Source of the DNA: Eubacterium aggregans
GTDB lineage: Bacteria > Bacillota > Clostridia > Eubacteriales > Eubacteriaceae
Reading direction: 5' to 3'
DNA: 64,000 nucleotides
Assembly (NCBI RefSeq): GCF_900107815.1
Contig: NZ_FNRK01000004.1
Span: 1-64,000 of the forward strand
How positions within the stretch are numbered: position 1 is the first letter of the stretch; every line of letters starts with the position of its first letter. Below the pieces are notes generated by a model, which saw only the letters and a list, made by a program, of their open reading frames with translations, did no database searches and was not told where the DNA came from. A program made the position numbers and the translations under genes. Of the stretch, positions 61,587 to 64,000 are shown piece after piece.

Positions 61587-62294
61587 ATGGAAAAACTAGA
61601 ACAATTGTACGAAGGTAAGGCCAAAAAAGTATTTAAAACCGATGATGAAAATCAGTTCATCATTGAGTATAAGGACGATGCCACCGCAGGCAACGGCGCC
61701 AAAAAAGGGACCATCAGCGGGAAGGGTGTCATCAATAACAAAATGACCGCTGTCCTCTTCCCCATGCTGGAAGCCCAGGGCATCCCCACCCACTTTATCG
61801 AACAGCTTTCAGACACTGAACAGTTGGTTAAGGCCGTTACCATCTTCCCCCTGGAAGTCATCGTCCGTAACACCGCCGCCGGCTCCTTCAGCAAGCGTTT
61901 AGGCGTGACGGAAGGAACTGTCTTTGAAGAACCCATCTTTGAATTCAGCTACAAAAATGACGATTACGGTGATCCCTTCATCAATGATGACTATGCCGTG
62001 GCCCTTAAGCTGGCCACCCGGGAAGAAATCGCCACAATCCGGGAATACACCTTAAAGCTCAATGCCATTCTAAAGGCATTCTTCCTGGAACGGGGCGTCA
62101 ACCTCATTGATTTCAAGGTCGAATATGGTAAAACCAACGATGGCACCATCGTCTTAGCCGATGAAATCTCACCGGATACCTGCCGGTTCTGGGATGTGAA
62201 AACCGGCGAAAAGTTGGATAAGGACCGTTTTAGACGGGATATGGGCGGCATTGAGGAAGCCTACCAGGAAATGATGAAACGGGTCAACGGTTGA
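61587..62294 (+). CDS. purC: SAICAR synthetase
   Basis: A 235-residue PurC that joins aspartate to CAIR with ATP. The N-terminus [14 protein letters not shown] and the motifs [14 protein letters not shown] and [18 protein letters not shown] are typical. The frame opens with GTG at 61569, but ATG at 61587 follows GAAGGAGAAAATAACC and matches the family start. Gap to purE is 27 bases. PurB, which acts next, is encoded elsewhere in the window (34287). A 225-base structured spacer separates it from purF. Confidence 0.95.
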   Translation: MEKLEQLYEGKAKKVFKTDDENQFIIEYKDDATAGNGAKKGTISGKGVINNKMTAVLFPMLEAQGIPTHFIEQLSDTEQLVKAVTIFPLEVIVRNTAAGSFSKRLGVTEGTVFEEPIFEFSYKNDDYGDPFINDDYAVALKLATREEIATIREYTLKLNAILKAFFLERGVNLIDFKVEYGKTNDGTIVLADEISPDTCRFWDVKTGEKLDKDRFRRDMGGIEEAYQEMMKRVNG

Positions 62295-62348
62295 TTCACA
62301 GAAAATGAGTTAACGGCTGCAATTGCTATTAAGAAACAAAGGAGGGAT

Positions 62349-62406
62349 GGACATATCTTTCGTGTAAGTCCGAATCCGCAAGTAGACGGAACGAAAGCAT
62401 ATGTCC
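62349..62406 (+). ncRNA. Structured leader hairpin before purF
   Basis: GGACATAT then TTTCGT pair with ACGAAA then ATATGTCC (14 pairs), with an inner TCCG/CGGA stem and an asymmetric bulge. I do not recognise a riboswitch class; it lacks the purine-riboswitch and ZTP 5' boxes. Confidence 0.5.
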
Positions 62407-62434
62407 AGCACTCCGGGGCATTGCAGAGAGTTTG

Positions 62435-62473
62435 ATCTTAGGCCACTAAAGGAAGCAGGCCGCCTGATTTTTT
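62435..62473 (+). terminator. Possible terminator in purF leader
   Basis: ATC-TT-AGGC pairs with GCCTGAT just before TTTTTT, with GGCC repeated inside. The stem is imperfect, so this is a weak call. Confidence 0.45.
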
Positions 62474-62519
62474 GTGTTTGGGGGAATTCATAAAACGAGA
62501 AGGAATAAACTAGAAAATT

Positions 62520-63905
62520 ATGAGCAGTATCGATAAATTTCATGATGAGTGCGGTGTTCTCGGGGTATACACCCCAAAGGCCGATATGAACGTATCCCCA
62601 CTGTTATACTATGGTCTTTTTGCCCTTCAGCATCGAGGTCAGGAAAGTGCTGGCATTTCCGTCAACCGCGGGGGAAAGATCAATACCCATAAGGATGTGG
62701 GATTAGTCAGCGATGTCTTTAAAGGCAATGTCCTGAAAAATCTCAAAGGAAATATCGGCATTGGCCATGTGCGCTACTCCACCTCCGGTGAAGGGGGTGT
62801 GATTAACGCCCAGCCCCTGTCCGTCAATCTGACCAGTGGGCAGATTGCCTTGGCCCATAACGGTAATCTGATTAACGACAAGGCCCTCCGGGAAATGCTG
62901 GAGGATAACGGGGTGGTCTTCCAGACCACCATCGATACCGAGGTGATGGTGGACTTCATCGCCCGGGGCCTGCGTCATGGCATCATCGAATCCATCCAGC
63001 GCATGGTAGAAATCATCAAAGGGGCCTACGCCCTGGTCATCACCCTGGGGGATAAACTCATCGGTGTCCGGGACCCCTACGGTCTGCGGCCCATTTGTCT
63101 TGGAAAAAAGGATGATATGTTCATTCTAGCCTCCGAAAGCTGCGCCATTGATGCCATCGGCGGAGAGCTGATCCGGGACTTAAACCCTGGTGAAATCGTC
63201 GTGATCGACGAAAATGGTATTCAGTCTTACGGCCAAAATAACTGGGTGGGCAAGCGCTCCTGCATCTTTGAACAAATTTATTTCGCGCGCCCAGATTCCA
63301 TCATGGAGGGGAGCAGCGTGTACCATGCCAGACATCAGGCAGGGATGATCCTTGCCAAGGAGGCCCCAGTGGAAGCCGATGTGGTCATTGGGGTGCCGGA
63401 CTCTGGCATTCCTGCGGCCATTGGCTATTCCACTGCCTCGGGGATTCCCTACGGCATGGGCCTGATTAAGAACAAATACAGCGGACGGACCTTCATTTCC
63501 CCCAATCAGCAGCAGCGGGAGCAAGGGGTACGCATGAAGCTCAATCCTTTAAAAGAGGTTATTGAGGGCAAGCGGGTTATCATCATTGATGACTCCATCG
63601 TTCGGGGGACCACCAGCAAGCGCCTGGTGGAAATCCTCAGGGAAGGCGGGGCCAAAGAGGTCCACTTCCGGGTGACCAGCCCGCCGGTGGCCCACACCTG
63701 CCACTTCGGCATCGATACTCCAAGACGGAAGTATTTAATTGGGGCCAAAAAATCCGTGGAGGAAATCCGGGAAATCCTGGGAGCGGATTCCCTGGCCTAT
63801 ATTTCCCTGGAGGGACTCAATAATTCCGTGGGCGGCGGTACCGAATACTGCCGGGCCTGCTTCGACGGGGACTACCCCATGGAGGTCCCCGTTTTATCTG
63901 AGTAG
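62520..63905 (+). CDS. purF: Amidophosphoribosyltransferase
   Basis: A 461-residue enzyme for the first committed purine step: PRPP plus glutamine gives phosphoribosylamine. An N-terminal propeptide (MSSIDKFHDE) is followed by the catalytic Cys11 of CGVLGVY, as in the processed Bacillus type. The PRPP loop is VIIIDDSIVRGTTSKRL (about residues 353-369). Cysteines in HTCHFGID and YCRACFDGDYP fit the structural [4Fe-4S] cluster of that type, which is oxygen-sensitive. The ribosome site is poor: GAGAAGGAATAA is 15 or more bases before the ATG. purM follows after 59 bases. Confidence 0.95.
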   Translation: MSSIDKFHDECGVLGVYTPKADMNVSPLLYYGLFALQHRGQESAGISVNRGGKINTHKDVGLVSDVFKGNVLKNLKGNIGIGHVRYSTSGEGGVINAQPLSVNLTSGQIALAHNGNLINDKALREMLEDNGVVFQTTIDTEVMVDFIARGLRHGIIESIQRMVEIIKGAYALVITLGDKLIGVRDPYGLRPICLGKKDDMFILASESCAIDAIGGELIRDLNPGEIVVIDENGIQSYGQNNWVGKRSCIFEQIYFARPDSIMEGSSVYHARHQAGMILAKEAPVEADVVIGVPDSGIPAAIGYSTASGIPYGMGLIKNKYSGRTFISPNQQQREQGVRMKLNPLKEVIEGKRVIIIDDSIVRGTTSKRLVEILREGGAKEVHFRVTSPPVAHTCHFGIDTPRRKYLIGAKKSVEEIREILGADSLAYISLEGLNNSVGGGTEYCRACFDGDYPMEVPVLSE

Positions 63906-63964
63906 CGATAGCGCTCAACACAGTTATTTTAATCATCTAAAAAAAGGTATGAGAAGGAGAGAAA

Positions 63965-64000
63965 ATGCCAAATAATAGTGCTTATAAAGCCGCCGGTGTC
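63965..64000 (+). CDS. purM: PurM (AIR synthetase), N-terminal start cut by window end
   Basis: Only twelve residues are present (MPNNSAYKAAGV), matching the usual N-terminal pattern of phosphoribosylformylglycinamidine cyclo-ligase (AYK-AGV). GAAGGAGAGAAA precedes the ATG. PurM makes AIR, the substrate of both PurE and the BzaA/BzaB pair. The assignment rests on this short sequence and on the gene order after purF. Confidence 0.75.
   Translation, partial: MPNNSAYKAAGV

Noticed and set aside
62349-62473. Classical purine riboswitch, T-box or ZTP riboswitch before purF
   Set aside because: The diagnostic purine three-way junction loops, the T-box TGG-ACCGCG antiterminator and the ZTP CTGGCG/GGGGAGC boxes are not found.
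1-64000. CRISPR arrays, rRNA genes, phage or complete insertion sequences
   Set aside because: No regularly spaced repeats, no rRNA sequence, and no transposase, integrase or phage genes were seen.

Overview
The window comes from a Gram-positive, Clostridia-type anaerobe, most probably a member of the Eubacteriaceae (Eubacterium limosum/Acetobacterium relatives). This rests on the rapZ-yvcK-whiA cluster, an RNase Y gene, a sensory [FeFe]-hydrogenase module, strong AGGAGG ribosome sites with TTGACA/TATAAT promoters, and a complete anaerobic benzimidazole operon in the gene order known from E. limosum. Species identity is inference; no database was searched.

Vitamin B12 is the main theme of the first 25 kb. 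At 14.3-22.7 kb (minus strand) lies bzaA-bzaB-cobT-bzaC-bzaD-bzaE, which makes 5,6-dimethylbenzimidazole from the purine intermediate AIR and activates it as the lower ligand of cobalamin. A consensus promoter, a full cobalamin riboswitch and an intrinsic terminator precede it. At 2.96-9.67 kb, two short cobalamin-riboswitch-like RNAs in series, each followed by a terminator, precede a 2096-residue secreted surface protein. Its N-terminal domain is of the DUF4430/transcobalamin-C-like type, so it is a candidate corrinoid-capture protein. At 24.6 kb a third short cobalamin riboswitch has its own promoter but no obvious metabolic target.

Region by region: 0-3 kb, DUF4037/DUF4125 pair, EamA exporter, metallo-hydrolase. 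3-10.7 kb, the giant protein and lipoate ligase. 10.8-14.3 kb, a PAS hybrid histidine kinase with an in-frame amber codon at codon 19. 14.3-23 kb, the bza operon. 23-27.2 kb, MATE exporter, orphan riboswitch, leucine-rich-repeat protein, ClC chloride channel. 27.5-30.6 kb, a [2Fe-2S] protein, HydS-like sensory hydrogenase and SpoIIE-type phosphatase. 30.7-39 kb, rny, ymdB, an aminotransferase, purB, an amidohydrolase and adenine deaminase. 39.3-42.5 kb, tRNA-Lys, a 41-residue membrane protein behind a folded leader, GNAT, TauE/SafE and iron alcohol dehydrogenase. 42.6-48.8 kb, UvrD-like helicase, PHP phosphatase, cation/H+ antiporter, MATE. 48.9-53.4 kb, murB, PHP, rapZ, yvcK, whiA. 53.5-57.2 kb, metallo-hydrolase and a second hybrid kinase. 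57.3-64 kb, purL-purE-purC-purF-purM (purM cut by the window end).

The purine genes and the bza operon are linked by chemistry: PurM makes AIR, which PurE consumes and which BzaA/BzaB divert to benzimidazole. Structured non-coding segments between bzaB and cobT, before the hydrogenase module and before purF are not explained by any family I recognise.
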